The notes beneath the pieces are model-generated. The model was not told the origin of the DNA. It worked only from the letters and a program-made list of their open reading frames with translations, and did no database searches. Positions 8,057 through 17,840 of a DNA stretch of 46,567 bases are shown here, in pieces (the first letter of the stretch is position 1; each line of letters starts with the position of its first letter). Origin of the DNA: Bacteroidota bacterium (GTDB lineage Bacteria; Bacteroidota; Bacteroidia; Cytophagales; Cyclobacteriaceae); NCBI GenBank assembly GCA_024280115.1, contig JAJRQT010000070.1, positions 1 through 46,567 of the forward strand, given 5' to 3'. Position numbers and translations under genes: made by a program.

Positions 8057-11050
8057 TTAATTTGCATTATCAGCATGCGAATTTATTTTAATAACTACTA
8101 CATTAGAGTAATCTTTTTCTAACAGTATATTTCGTTGATAATTACCCCAGCTCAGATCGATGTAATCCATTTCATTATCTATATACAGAATAAATTTGTC
8201 ATCCCCTTTGGCAATTCTGCAACTGACATCGCCGTTACCCTGAACCGACACAACTTCCCGGCCTTTTTCATAAAGATTGTAGGTTCTGATATTTTCCTTT
8301 GTGCCTTTGGCAACATTTGTGAATTGTTCGCTGAGGACTTCATCTGATATTCCATTGTAGAAGAAACTTTTTGAGTCAAATACCCAGGATTTTTCCGGCG
8401 CTTTCCGATAGGTATTTAAATTATCGGAATACAGAGATACTTTTCCCACAGACGCTGACAGATGATCTGCCGGATAATAACTCCAATAACCATCTCTTTC
8501 CCATGATAATGAATCAATTACAGGATCTATTTCAAACCTGATTCCTATTTCACGAATATTTTCTTTGGGTATTTTCTTTACGTGATATTTGGTTTTAATT
8601 TCTCCGGTAACACTTACTGATATTTCAAATTCAATGGTTGAGCGGATTGAATTTTTTCCTTTTATAGATACAATAACCTGGTTATCGTCCTTTTTGAATG
8701 AGAAGTTTTTCAGTTTCCAGTCACTACTATATTCGTTTATAATATTATTGGAATATCGCAGTGATTTTCCTTTTGTACGTAAGTTGAGATAAGGGCCGGA
8801 AAAATCAATCGTACCGGACAATCTTTGAATTTCACTTATCAGTCCGGTAGATTTGTCGAATACAATCCTTGTATCGTTTTCGCAGATAACGGTAAGTTGA
8901 TTTGCATTTTCTGTGATACGTATTTCTTCGGCGGATTCTTCCTGATCATTGATTTTATTTTCTGGCTTTATGCGCAAAAGATAACTGTCTAAAAGTCTGT
9001 TTTTATTATTAAAAATCTCAAGGAAAACAGATTCATTTGTATCCCATTCATTCATGGGGATAGATATAATCCCTTTATTATGTGGTTTAATATCAATCGG
9101 ATTCAAGATGTTTGCTTGATTTTGATACGTGTATTTAATGGTTAATTCATTAAAATTAGTATGGTCAAACCGGTTATATACCGGAACTGAAAGAGGAGTT
9201 CCGGGCGTGTAGCTATCAAAAGTAGTTTTAAGAAGCTTAACCGGTGAATATGCCTTTTTTGTATTCCAGAATTCAGGTTTTTTTCTACGCCAGGTGTCAA
9301 TAATTCCCCATTCACCATAACCGATGGTATGGCCTGCGTATTCGGGAGGGATTATATTTTTATCAATCTTGCCCCACCACTCATTAAATCCGGGCAAATC
9401 TTCGGGAAGCATAAAGGTCTCATCTACCATGCCCCAAATTGCGCCTCCCAGACCTCCATCTGCCTCAAACACTTTGATCCACATGCTGTCCAGGCTCTGT
9501 CCCCAAAAACTCCTGATGTTTGGATCCTCTTTAATTGTGAAGGGGTTATAACATGCTACATGTGCCCATTCATCAAAAATTACAGGCATTTCATTATATC
9601 CAAATGCTTCAGTGATTTTTCCGTATTGATTCAAATCACCGCTTAAGTCAGGATAGTGCATGCTTAAAATATCATAAGACTTTACGCTGTCAGGTACATG
9701 TCCGGGATAGCTAAAGATAGCAGGCCGGGTGGTGTCGCTTTCTTTAACCCAATCGTAGGATTTCTTGAAATTCGTTCCGAAATGATTTTCATTCCCGACA
9801 GACCACAAAATAATTGATGGATGATTTTTATGATTCGTGACCATCTCTTCAAGTTGAGATAAATACCTTTCTGTGTAATTGGGATCACTCTGGGTGGTTC
9901 CGGGAGAATACTCTTTTGTCCGGTGAGATCCCACAAAACAGACCGCTGTCTCATCCTCCACGTAAATGCCGAATTCATCGCACAAGCGCAAAAAATTCTC
10001 GGTCGGAGGATAATGTGATGTGCGGATAAAATTCATATTGGCCTCTTTTGCCAGGGCAACATCTTTGAGCTCATATTCGGGATTAGAAACTCTTCCGAGT
10101 AATGGATGAATATCATGTCTGCAAGCGCCTCTGAGTTTCACTTCTTTTCCATTAACAAATAATTTATTTCCATTTATTTCAACTTCCCTAAAGCCAACTC
10201 TGTACGTTTTTTGATATAATAGTTGGCCGTTTTCAAAATATGATACCATCAGCTTGTATAGATTCGGGTGTTCAGCGTCCCATTTCTCAGGAGATTCCAC
10301 TAGGTTATCGATGAAGAAAGAGTCCGTATTGTCTAATTCAATTTCTGAATTTTGAAGTGGAATACTACGATTGCTTATATCAGTTAGCCGGAGTTTTACT
10401 TTTGCATTTTCCGCCTTATTGTGAAGGATGCCGCTTATATTGAGATTCGCATTTTTATAGTCACTGTCCAGATCGGTAACAATGGTTAAGTTTTCAGGAA
10501 AATTTATAGGCATCGCAAGCAGGCTTACAGTTCGCAAAATACCGCCGATCTGATGTTTGGCATAACCGCTCGCATAGGATATATTATCGGCTTTATCCGT
10601 AACTTCCAATGTGAGCATCGCAGCTTTCCCGGGATCCACAAAAGGGGTAATATCACATTCCCAACGTGTGAATCCTCCGGAGTGATCGCGTACAAAGTCG
10701 CCATTTATCCAGACACGGGCATAGCTATACACACCTTCAAACTGTAGCTTTATTTGTTTTCCGGAAAAGTCAGCAGGTATTTCAAAGCGTTTTTTATACA
10801 CAAATGGCTTGTCGTGTTTTATGGGAAATCCTTGCATCATACATTCTCCAGGAACCGTAATGTTTTCCCATTCTTCATTTAGCTCGTCCAACTCCCAAAA
10901 TCTATCGGCCGGATTAATGTTGATTTTCCAGGTTCCATTCAGATTGATTATTGGATTAGATACATTTTCAACATAATAATCTAAAGGCTCATTTTGCTCA
11001 CAGTTGATCATGAGTAAAGCAACCATAATTGTTAAAAGTATTTTCATCAT
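8057..11050 (-). CDS. Glycoside hydrolase family 2 lipoprotein (beta-galactosidase/glucuronidase-like)
   Basis: This protein of 997 residues has lipobox LLMINCEQNE. Domain order: sugar-binding jelly roll (LNGTWKININPADRFW, VPGECMMQGFP, FEGVYSYARVWINGDFV), Ig-like domain, GH2 TIM barrel, and a C-terminal beta-rich extension of about 350 residues. In the barrel the acid/base is E421 in WSVGNENHFG and the nucleophile is E494 in PVIFDEWAH. NFIRTSHYPPTENFLRLCDE is the classic GH2 signature, and KLRGACRHDIHPLLGR precedes it. It is surface-anchored or periplasmic and retains the anomeric configuration. The exact substrate (beta-galactoside, beta-glucuronide or other) cannot be read from the sequence. 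It sits between the GH95 gene (140 bp upstream) and the DUF5703 gene (2 bp downstream). Confidence 0.9.
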   Translation of the reverse strand: MMKILLTIMVALLMINCEQNEPLDYYVENVSNPIINLNGTWKININPADRFWELDELNEEWENITVPGECMMQGFPIKHDKPFVYKKRFEIPADFSGKQIKLQFEGVYSYARVWINGDFVRDHSGGFTRWECDITPFVDPGKAAMLTLEVTDKADNISYASGYAKHQIGGILRTVSLLAMPINFPENLTIVTDLDSDYKNANLNISGILHNKAENAKVKLRLTDISNRSIPLQNSEIELDNTDSFFIDNLVESPEKWDAEHPNLYKLMVSYFENGQLLYQKTYRVGFREVEINGNKLFVNGKEVKLRGACRHDIHPLLGRVSNPEYELKDVALAKEANMNFIRTSHYPPTENFLRLCDEFGIYVEDETAVCFVGSHRTKEYSPGTTQSDPNYTERYLSQLEEMVTNHKNHPSIILWSVGNENHFGTNFKKSYDWVKESDTTRPAIFSYPGHVPDSVKSYDILSMHYPDLSGDLNQYGKITEAFGYNEMPVIFDEWAHVACYNPFTIKEDPNIRSFWGQSLDSMWIKVFEADGGLGGAIWGMVDETFMLPEDLPGFNEWWGKIDKNIIPPEYAGHTIGYGEWGIIDTWRRKKPEFWNTKKAYSPVKLLKTTFDSYTPGTPLSVPVYNRFDHTNFNELTIKYTYQNQANILNPIDIKPHNKGIISIPMNEWDTNESVFLEIFNNKNRLLDSYLLRIKPENKINDQEESAEEIRITENANQLTVICENDTRIVFDKSTGLISEIQRLSGTIDFSGPYLNLRTKGKSLRYSNNIINEYSSDWKLKNFSFKKDDNQVIVSIKGKNSIRSTIEFEISVSVTGEIKTKYHVKKIPKENIREIGIRFEIDPVIDSLSWERDGYWSYYPADHLSASVGKVSLYSDNLNTYRKAPEKSWVFDSKSFFYNGISDEVLSEQFTNVAKGTKENIRTYNLYEKGREVVSVQGNGDVSCRIAKGDDKFILYIDNEMDYIDLSWGNYQRNILLEKDYSNVVVIKINSHADNAN

Positions 11051-11189
11051 TTTAGTTTTGCTATATGTTTGTGAAAATGGATGAATATTGCAGGTTTATT
11101 GATTCAATGCAACAATGCTGTAATGATTTAATCTATTACACATTAAATCTATAGTAGTTCAATTGTTTTGGAAGTAACCTCGGGAAAAC

Positions 11190-13625
11190 CTATTTAAAAA
11201 TATACTTTTTCCCAGTCTGTGTTTCAAAACTGTAAATATTCAATGAATTGACAGATTCATGATCAACATCTGATTTTTGAACACGCTGCATGGCTAATTC
11301 TTGTTTTGATCTGACAATACATTTATTTCCAAGAAGTGATTTAATGCTCACATATTCTACTAATCCATTGCGCCATTTGATATCAATTTTGAAACCACCC
11401 TTTGCACGAAGACCATTGATCTCTCCATTTGAAAGAGCGGTTGGAAGTGCCGGAAGAATGTCCAAATAATAGTTGCCATCTCCATCTCTCAGATGTGATT
11501 GCAGTAACATTTCCGTGATACCGGATGTAGCACCAAAATTCCCATCAATCTGGAATGGGGGATGAGCATCGAACATATTTCTGTACAATCCACCACCACT
11601 CCAATTGTCTTTATTCTCAAAATTGACCGGCAGAATTAAATTTTTCAGAATTAAAAAAGCATGGTCTCCATCCAGTAATCGTGCCCAAAAGTTTATTTTC
11701 CATGCCCTGGACCAACCTGTGCCTTCATCACCCCTGTGTGATAGTGTGACCCTGCAAGCCTCTGCAAGTTCCGGGGTGGTTAATGGATGAATTTCATTCC
11801 CCGGATGTAAGCCCCATAAATGTGAAACATGCCGGTGTCGATTATCCGGATCATCTTTGTCTTCAATCCACTCCTGGAGCTGACCATATTGCCCGATTTG
11901 ATTTGGTGCGATCTTCGGTAAAAGCTCTTTTAATTTTAATGTAAACTCACTGTCAACACCGAGGATCTTTGCAGCTTCTATGGTGTTATTGAACAGATTC
12001 CTTATGATCTGATGATCCATCGTAGGCCCCATAACCAGTCCGCCGATTTCCGGACTGTTACTTGGTCCGCTGATCAACCACTCCGGATGATTTTTGTCGG
12101 GGGTCAGATATTCTGTGAAAAATACAGATGCCTCTTTCATTACCGGATAGGCCTTTTCTCGTAGATATTGTTTGTCTCCGGTAAATTGATATTTCCACCA
12201 AAGATGCTGCGTCAACCAGGACCCGCCGGAAATATAAATACCATGATTCGCATTGTTTATTGGCGCCGCACCCCTCCAAATATCCGTGTTGTGATGCGTT
12301 ACCCAGCCATTCATATTGTAATGCTCTTTAGCGACTACTCTTCCTGTTTTACTTAGATCCTGAACCATTTCAATAAGCGGATCGGCGCATTCCGAGAGGT
12401 TGGTCATTTCGGCCAGCCAGTAATTCATTTCTGTATTAATGTTGATGGTGTATTTACTATCCCATGGCGGTGCCAGATGGTTATTCCAGATGCCTTGGAG
12501 ATTTGCGGGCTGCGTCCCTTTTCTTGAAGATGAAATTAAAAGATAGCGTCCATATTGATATAATAAAGCGACCAGGGCAGGGTCATTGTCATTGGCAAAG
12601 GTTTGAATTCTTTCGTCTGTCGGTCTGTCGGAAATGGCGCTTTTACCGAGATCAAGATTTAATCTGTTAAACAAACTCTGATAATCCTGAATATGATCTT
12701 TTTTAATAGATGCATATTCTTTGGATGAAATATCATTTAGAGTTTTTTCACATCGGGCTGATGGATTCCCGCTGATATCCTGGTAATTGATGAAACTTGT
12801 CGATCCGACAAGCGCAAGAGTGACTTTAGAAGCATTTTTAATCTCCAGTTTACCTGCATTCACCGATACCTTCCCATCACAGGATAAAATTTTTAACCTT
12901 GATTCAAACTTAATTTCGCTCTTCGGATAATCTGTGTTGTCTGGAAAATTCTTTTTGTTTCTATCAGCCACCTGGTAATCATTGGCTTTTCCACTTAGAA
13001 TTATCAGGTCTTTTTCAGCATTTATCGAATTCTGTAACGGGGTGCTCAATGAGACAATAAAATTCAATGCTTTGGCTTTATCAGCTTTTAGATGAATTAT
13101 TATCGCCTCGTCCGGATGGGAAGCAATGATTTCCCTTGTGTAATTCACATCGTCCTTTTGGTAACTGACCTTTGTGACCGCTTCATTTAAATCTAATGAT
13201 CTTTGATAATTGGTCACATTTTTATGATTGGGAAAAACCAGATGCACTTCACCGAAAGGTAGATAACATTGCTGACCAATTGGATTAGACATAAAATGTG
13301 CATTTCCCAATTTATGGGCTTCCGTTTGTTTCCCGTCAAAAAGGAGCTCACGTAATTCCGGTAAATATTTGTAAGCGCCTTTGTTGGTATAGTCATGAGG
13401 CTGACCGGCCCACAGCGTCTCTTCATTAAACTGGATGAGTTCATTTTCAGTTTTACCAAAAACCATGGCGCCAAGCCTTCCATTCCCAACAGGCAGTGCA
13501 TCGGCCCACACAATTCCTGGTTTATTGTACCATAATTTCAATTCATTTTCTTGAGCATCTGCGCTACGGGATACAAAAATCAGCATCAATACCGTGATTG
13601 TAAAAGTGTTTAGTGGCATTTTCAT
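11190..13625 (-). CDS. GH95 alpha-L-fucosidase (or alpha-L-galactosidase)
   Basis: This protein of 811 residues has an ordinary signal peptide ending SRSADAQ. The N-terminal beta-sandwich opens LWYNKPGIVWADALPVGNGR and continues FNEETLWAGQPHDY. The (alpha/alpha)6 barrel carries the GH95 catalytic set known from Bifidobacterium AfcA: the Asn pair N395/N397 in YTININTEMNYW, the general acid E526 in SGPSNSPEIGG, and D694 in FQIDGNFGATSG. The family inverts and removes terminal alpha-1,2-fucose, or L-galactose in some members. It is probably the first gene of the GH95-GH2-DUF5703 block. No conserved promoter box was seen upstream. Its export implies glycan trimming in the periplasm or outside the cell. 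Confidence 0.92.
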   Translation of the reverse strand: MKMPLNTFTITVLMLIFVSRSADAQENELKLWYNKPGIVWADALPVGNGRLGAMVFGKTENELIQFNEETLWAGQPHDYTNKGAYKYLPELRELLFDGKQTEAHKLGNAHFMSNPIGQQCYLPFGEVHLVFPNHKNVTNYQRSLDLNEAVTKVSYQKDDVNYTREIIASHPDEAIIIHLKADKAKALNFIVSLSTPLQNSINAEKDLIILSGKANDYQVADRNKKNFPDNTDYPKSEIKFESRLKILSCDGKVSVNAGKLEIKNASKVTLALVGSTSFINYQDISGNPSARCEKTLNDISSKEYASIKKDHIQDYQSLFNRLNLDLGKSAISDRPTDERIQTFANDNDPALVALLYQYGRYLLISSSRKGTQPANLQGIWNNHLAPPWDSKYTININTEMNYWLAEMTNLSECADPLIEMVQDLSKTGRVVAKEHYNMNGWVTHHNTDIWRGAAPINNANHGIYISGGSWLTQHLWWKYQFTGDKQYLREKAYPVMKEASVFFTEYLTPDKNHPEWLISGPSNSPEIGGLVMGPTMDHQIIRNLFNNTIEAAKILGVDSEFTLKLKELLPKIAPNQIGQYGQLQEWIEDKDDPDNRHRHVSHLWGLHPGNEIHPLTTPELAEACRVTLSHRGDEGTGWSRAWKINFWARLLDGDHAFLILKNLILPVNFENKDNWSGGGLYRNMFDAHPPFQIDGNFGATSGITEMLLQSHLRDGDGNYYLDILPALPTALSNGEINGLRAKGGFKIDIKWRNGLVEYVSIKSLLGNKCIVRSKQELAMQRVQKSDVDHESVNSLNIYSFETQTGKKYIFK

Positions 13626-13731
13626 TTGGGTATTTTATAATTATAAAAAAATCTGTTTACGCTAACCCGTTTATCGTGGGCTTAATTTTAAATATGAATG
13701 CAGCACAAGTTTAATAAAAATCAAGCTGAAA

Positions 13732-13905
13732 ATGGTAATTATTTACGATTCGCATCAACAGAGGCGGATTTTTCTTCACGATTATATGATATGTTCCTTT
13801 AGTGAAGAGGGTGAAAGGAATGAACAGATTGGAAAGGTACGGCATGATTATGAAGTTGTGGTGAAGTTTTTAGATCTGAATCAATTAAGCTATGGCTTAA
13901 AATGA
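13732..13905 (+). CDS. Small ORF (57 aa), function unknown
   Basis: An open frame runs from ATG 13732 to TGA 13903 in the gap upstream of the GH95 gene, on the opposite strand. It reads MVIIYDSHQQRRIFLHDYM, then GERNEQIGKVRHDYEVVVKF, and ends LDLNQLSYGLK. The charged, mixed composition looks more protein-like than chance, but no family is recognised and the upstream AAGCTGAAA is a poor ribosome site. It may be a small gene, the end of a decayed gene, or chance. Confidence 0.25.
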   Translation: MVIIYDSHQQRRIFLHDYMICSFSEEGERNEQIGKVRHDYEVVVKFLDLNQLSYGLK

Positions 13906-13912
13906 ATGGTCG

Positions 13913-13954
13913 GAGATTGATAGAGATTGATAAAGGATTGATTGGAGATTGATA
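13913..13954. repeat. Short GAGATTGATA repeats
   Basis: GAGATTGATA occurs at 13913-13922, 13923-13932 and 13945-13954, with a partial copy, GGATTGAT, at 13935-13942. Similar AGATTGATAGGAGATTG and TTAGAGATTGAAGG sequences occur at 21332-21425, after the LRR gene. These are dispersed short repeats of unknown role. Confidence 0.45.
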
Positions 13955-14003
13955 AATCAAATCTTTAATTCATTTTCCAAAAAAACGAATATAGGAAAGA
14001 AGA

Positions 14004-14069
14004 ACCTTGTGCATTTAAGTATAGTCGGAGAGATTGTATTTGTTTCACCTCTCCAGGCCTGCACAAGGT
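14004..14069 (-). terminator. Long nested hairpin after the amidohydrolase stop
   Basis: A perfect 10-bp inverted pair (ACCTTGTGCA 14004-14013, TGCACAAGGT 14060-14069) encloses a second 6-bp pair (GGAGAG 14027-14032, CTCTCC 14049-14054). It lies 11 bp past the stop of the minus-strand gene. Minus-strand RNA after the stem is U/C-rich (TTCTTCTTTCC). A terminator or 3'-end stabiliser is likely. Confidence 0.5.
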
Positions 14070-14080
14070 ATTAATTTAAG

Positions 14081-17000
14081 TTATTGCTGGCAGCTACACC
14101 TTGTCCCTGTAAAGCTATGTGATTCGGCATGCCATTCAAAGTTATCGTTGTAGCCTTCCTGCTCCCAAAAAAACTTGCCTCTGGGTTGGTCGTAATTGCC
14201 AATTTCATTCATGGTTTCGGTATCGTACATCCTGCCGTTTGCGATGGTGTAAATCACAGAATTTATATTTTTAATGTCTTCCAAAGGATCGCTATCCAAA
14301 ACAATGATATCTGCCAGCCTTCCGGTTTCTATTGAGCCCAGGTCATCGCCCATTCCAATGTATTCCGCTCCGTGGATTGTCGCTGCTTTTAGCACTTGTG
14401 TATTCGTCATGCCTCCCTGCGAAAGATTCCACATCTCCCACAACACACCGAGCCCCTGCAATTGTCCATGTCCGCCTACACAAATTTTCACACCATGGTC
14501 AGCCAGTTTTTTGCACGATTGCGAGGTGAGTATATGGCCATTTTCATATTCCTCAATTGGCGCCATAGTACGATGTCTCGAACGGCTGTCTATGATGGCT
14601 CTTGGCGTGTATTTCAATAATTTTTTCTCTTCCCAAACATTTGTGGTCTGATACCAATAATACTCACCGTTTAGTCCCCCATAGTTGACGATCAAGGTTG
14701 GCGTATTTGCAGTTTTGCTGGCAGCCCAAAGTTTGATCACATCATCATATAATGGAGCTATAGGTATATTATGCTCAATGCTTGTATGCCCGTCAAGGAT
14801 CATGGTCAGATTGTGGAAGAATGTAGATCCACCTTCAGGATAGACCATAATTTCCAGATCTCTTGCAGCTTTAATCACTTGCTGTCGCTGTTCCCTACGG
14901 GGTTGGTTGTAGCTTTTTACACTAAATGCTCCGTAAGCTTTGGTGCGCTCTATGGCAAATTTGGCATCTTCATAATTATTAATTACCGTTTTAAAATCAC
15001 CCTCCGCGCCGTAGAGAATCGTCCCTGTAGTGAAAATCCTTGGGCCCACCATAAGGCCTGCTTTCACCATTTCTGACTGAGATAATGCCATTTCTGAATT
15101 AGTGGAAGGATCATGGGTAGCGGTGATCCCATATGCAAGGTTGACATAATAGGGCCATTCTTTTTGTGGACTTAATCCATACCTGAACGCCCGGAGATGC
15201 GCATGGGTATCTATTATTCCCGGCATGATGACTTTACCACTCACATCAATTATGATCGCATCTCTCGGTACTTTCACTTCACCCGCAGGTCCAACAGCAA
15301 CAATTCTGTTTTCTTCTACTACAACTGTCCCGTTTTCAATGATTTCATCTCCTTTCATGGTAATTATCCTTGCCCCGGTAAAAGCCAATTTCCCTTTCGG
15401 CTTGTCAGTTTCCAACGTCAAATCAATGTCAATAATTTCTCTTTTTATTTCGCCTATACTGTCCGGTGATCCTTCTAAAAAGGTAAAGCAATTTTTGAGT
15501 TCAGCAGAATAGTATTTTGAACCAAGTGTCCAGTGTACTTTTTGCCCATCGGCAGACCATTGCAGATTGATCCCGGCCTCCTTTGATATTTTAGCCACCG
15601 GCATAGATTTCACATCGCCACTCAATTCAAAGGTATGTCCGTAATCTGCAAAAGGGACAACATACACATGGTAAAGCTCACCGAATGCCAGCCATTTATT
15701 GTCTGGGCTCACAGTAAATTGATTGGCATATTTTGAATGAAAATGTATTTTTTTATCTTCTCCATATAGGTTTACACTGCAATACTTTTTATCCAATCCT
15801 TCGGATTTTTGATAAAATACGCGATCGCCATTATGGTTGAATGACGGGTTTTGACCGTCCTTGGTAATGAAATTAGAATTGCTGCCATCGGCATTCATCC
15901 AATAAATTCCCGGATTTACTGTATAGGCATATCCCATTGCGGCGTTACCACTTTCTTTGTAAAACACTATTTTAGATCCGTCAGCAGAGTAGGAGGGTAC
16001 CCGGAAAATCCCCTTTTCATTTGTTAGTTTTACAGGTTCACCGCCTTGTATTGAAACTTTGCGGATAGCTCCTTTTTCTTCATCATTCCAGGTGACGTAA
16101 ATAATTGATTTTCCATCAGGAGAAAAGGAAGGCTCATACTCAAAATCAGTTCCATTGGTTAATCGTTTCGGCTTTTCATCCGGGAGATTCTTTGTCCAGA
16201 GGTATCCAGCTGCGTTAAAAACCAACAATTTTCCATCGGGTGATGTTTTGGTATTTCTGATAACATGTGCATTAAATGATTCCGGAGATGGATTTTGCTT
16301 GAAAAATAGCGCATTAGTAATTTGATGGGTAGCCTTGGTTTGAAACGGAATCACCTCGTCTTCGCCGGTTTCGGTGTTGATTTTTTTAATCTTTCCTTTT
16401 GCCCACATGATCACATGCTTGTTGTCTGGAAGCCAGTTATAATTTGGATAAACCCCGAAAATCGCCCACACCTCCTGCTGGTCTTTCGAAAGTTGATCAT
16501 AGATGGGTTTTTGAATTCCTGTAGCCAGATCATGAATGTATAAAACAGACTTTGTACGCACTCTACGGACAAATGCCAGTTTTTTTCCATCTGGAGAAAT
16601 TTGCGGACGAACTGCTCCACCTGGACCCTGGATAACATTTTCTACAGTCCCTTTTTCCTGGTCATACCTGCGGATCACATAGATCTGGCTGTTTGGATCC
16701 TTGTTGTAATTAAACATTCCGCCCGGCGCCATGTCTTCGCTAAAATAAACGTATCGACCATCAGGACTCACCCATGGTTCTCCGGCATCCTGTTGGTCAT
16801 TTTTTCTTTTGGTGAGTTGAACTCCTTCACCTCCTCCAATATGATACATCCACATTTCGCCGGCGCCAAGTGAACGTTGTGAAGTGAAATGTTTCCTGGC
16901 TACCAAGTACTGGCCGTCAGGAGTCCAGACTGCATTATTTAGCAAGCGAAAATTTTCTTTTGTAATTTGTTTCGCGTTAGAACCATCAATATCCATAATC

Positions 17001-17353
17001 CAAAGGTTGTCACCTCCGCCAGCGTCACTGGTAAAAGATATTTTTTTTCCATCGGGACTGAAACGTGGCTGAATCTCGAATGCATGACCTTCTCTTATTA
17101 TTTTAGCAACACCTCCGGAAACCGGCAAAGTGTAAATATCTCCAAGCATGTCAAAAACAATAGTACGTCCATCAGGGCTGACATCCAGGTTCATCCATGT
17201 GCCTTCATCTGTTTCAATGGTCACCTCTTTGTACGGTTCCACTGGTGTATTGACGTCCCACTTTTCTTTTTCATCTTTTTCCTGGGCGGAAAGGCAAAGA
17301 GTAAAGCAAATGGTAAGAACGGTCAGTGTCAGATGTGGTCTAAGCTTGTTCAT
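14081..17353 (-). CDS. TolB-like propeller fused to amidohydrolase
   Basis: This exported protein of 1090 residues has a signal peptide ending LCLSAQEKDEK. Residues about 40-560 hold a run of PD40/WD40-like blades of the TolB type, seen as repeated SPDGKK or SPDGRT motifs (DVSPDGRTIVFD, FSPDGKKISFTSD, SYSADGSKIVFY). Residues about 640-1065 form an amidohydrolase: TGARIITMKGDEIIENG, metal motif VIMPGIIDTHAHLRAF, SIEHNIPI and LGSIETGRLADIIVLDSDP. The usual GTDAG-like Asp motif is replaced by VGGHGQLQGLG, as in the amidohydrolase at 4155. Such fusions are annotated as peptidase- or imidazolonepropionase-like, and no substrate is proven. The tail has two Cys (GTRCSCQQ). It is a single gene closed by a hairpin. 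Confidence 0.85.
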   Translation of the reverse strand: MNKLRPHLTLTVLTICFTLCLSAQEKDEKEKWDVNTPVEPYKEVTIETDEGTWMNLDVSPDGRTIVFDMLGDIYTLPVSGGVAKIIREGHAFEIQPRFSPDGKKISFTSDAGGGDNLWIMDIDGSNAKQITKENFRLLNNAVWTPDGQYLVARKHFTSQRSLGAGEMWMYHIGGGEGVQLTKRKNDQQDAGEPWVSPDGRYVYFSEDMAPGGMFNYNKDPNSQIYVIRRYDQEKGTVENVIQGPGGAVRPQISPDGKKLAFVRRVRTKSVLYIHDLATGIQKPIYDQLSKDQQEVWAIFGVYPNYNWLPDNKHVIMWAKGKIKKINTETGEDEVIPFQTKATHQITNALFFKQNPSPESFNAHVIRNTKTSPDGKLLVFNAAGYLWTKNLPDEKPKRLTNGTDFEYEPSFSPDGKSIIYVTWNDEEKGAIRKVSIQGGEPVKLTNEKGIFRVPSYSADGSKIVFYKESGNAAMGYAYTVNPGIYWMNADGSNSNFITKDGQNPSFNHNGDRVFYQKSEGLDKKYCSVNLYGEDKKIHFHSKYANQFTVSPDNKWLAFGELYHVYVVPFADYGHTFELSGDVKSMPVAKISKEAGINLQWSADGQKVHWTLGSKYYSAELKNCFTFLEGSPDSIGEIKREIIDIDLTLETDKPKGKLAFTGARIITMKGDEIIENGTVVVEENRIVAVGPAGEVKVPRDAIIIDVSGKVIMPGIIDTHAHLRAFRYGLSPQKEWPYYVNLAYGITATHDPSTNSEMALSQSEMVKAGLMVGPRIFTTGTILYGAEGDFKTVINNYEDAKFAIERTKAYGAFSVKSYNQPRREQRQQVIKAARDLEIMVYPEGGSTFFHNLTMILDGHTSIEHNIPIAPLYDDVIKLWAASKTANTPTLIVNYGGLNGEYYWYQTTNVWEEKKLLKYTPRAIIDSRSRHRTMAPIEEYENGHILTSQSCKKLADHGVKICVGGHGQLQGLGVLWEMWNLSQGGMTNTQVLKAATIHGAEYIGMGDDLGSIETGRLADIIVLDSDPLEDIKNINSVIYTIANGRMYDTETMNEIGNYDQPRGKFFWEQEGYNDNFEWHAESHSFTGTRCSCQQ

Positions 17354-17509
17354 ATTTTTTGAAATAGAGGCATTTAATGTAATAGTTGTAAGCTGAATTA
17401 TATTTTGACTGTAATATAAAGCGAGTCTTATGTCTTTAAAAAAAAATTGATTGAATTTTCACTTATCAGATGATAAAACAGGTGAATTTTGTAGTTCGGA
17501 GTAATATTT

Positions 17510-17590
17510 TTTGCTTCCCTTGCTGTTCGAGGGCAGAAGCAATTCATACTTTATGAAAAGGAAATAACCATTCGCTATTTTGCCAGGTAA
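17510..17590 (+). pseudogene. Relic of a DUF5107-TPR gene (5' fragment)
   Basis: Bases 17511-17570 align without gaps to 21706-21765, the start of the DUF5107 gene 4.2 kb downstream, with 52 of 60 identical. In the same frame the relic reads RGQKQFILYEKEITI where the gene has RGQEQFKIYEKEITI. It meets TAA at 17588-17590. Upstream in frame there is a stop at 17492-17494 and no start codon. This is therefore the decayed 5' end of a paralogue or of a former tandem copy. It stands directly before the debris region and the LRR gene. Confidence 0.7.
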
Positions 17591-17822
17591 GCCATGTCAA
17601 TCAGCCTCAACAATTTACACTGAGGATTCTTGGAAATGCCACACATTACGGAAAAACGCAAATAATAAACTAGCCTTTTGCAAAAAACGCAAAAACAACA
17701 AACAATCGGGGGAATTATTTCAAACTATATATCCTTTTATTCATAGATAGAGCACTATTTATGAAAGGTCACACCTTTAATCTGTTATTCATGAGATTGA
17801 ATAATTCATTTATAAGTAAGTG

Positions 17823-17840
17823 GCAGGAAAAATCTCCTGC
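17823..17840. other. Perfect small hairpin in the 17.4-18.2 kb gap
   Basis: GCAGGA at 17823-17828 and TCCTGC at 17835-17840 form a perfect 6-bp stem. Around it, 17591-17907 holds AT-rich DNA with two AAAAACGCAAA-type direct repeats (near 17652 and 17685) and no convincing ORF. Confidence 0.3.

Noticed and set aside
5724..13625. A complete polysaccharide utilisation locus
   Set aside because: No SusC-like TonB receptor, SusD-like lipoprotein or hybrid two-component regulator is present in the window.
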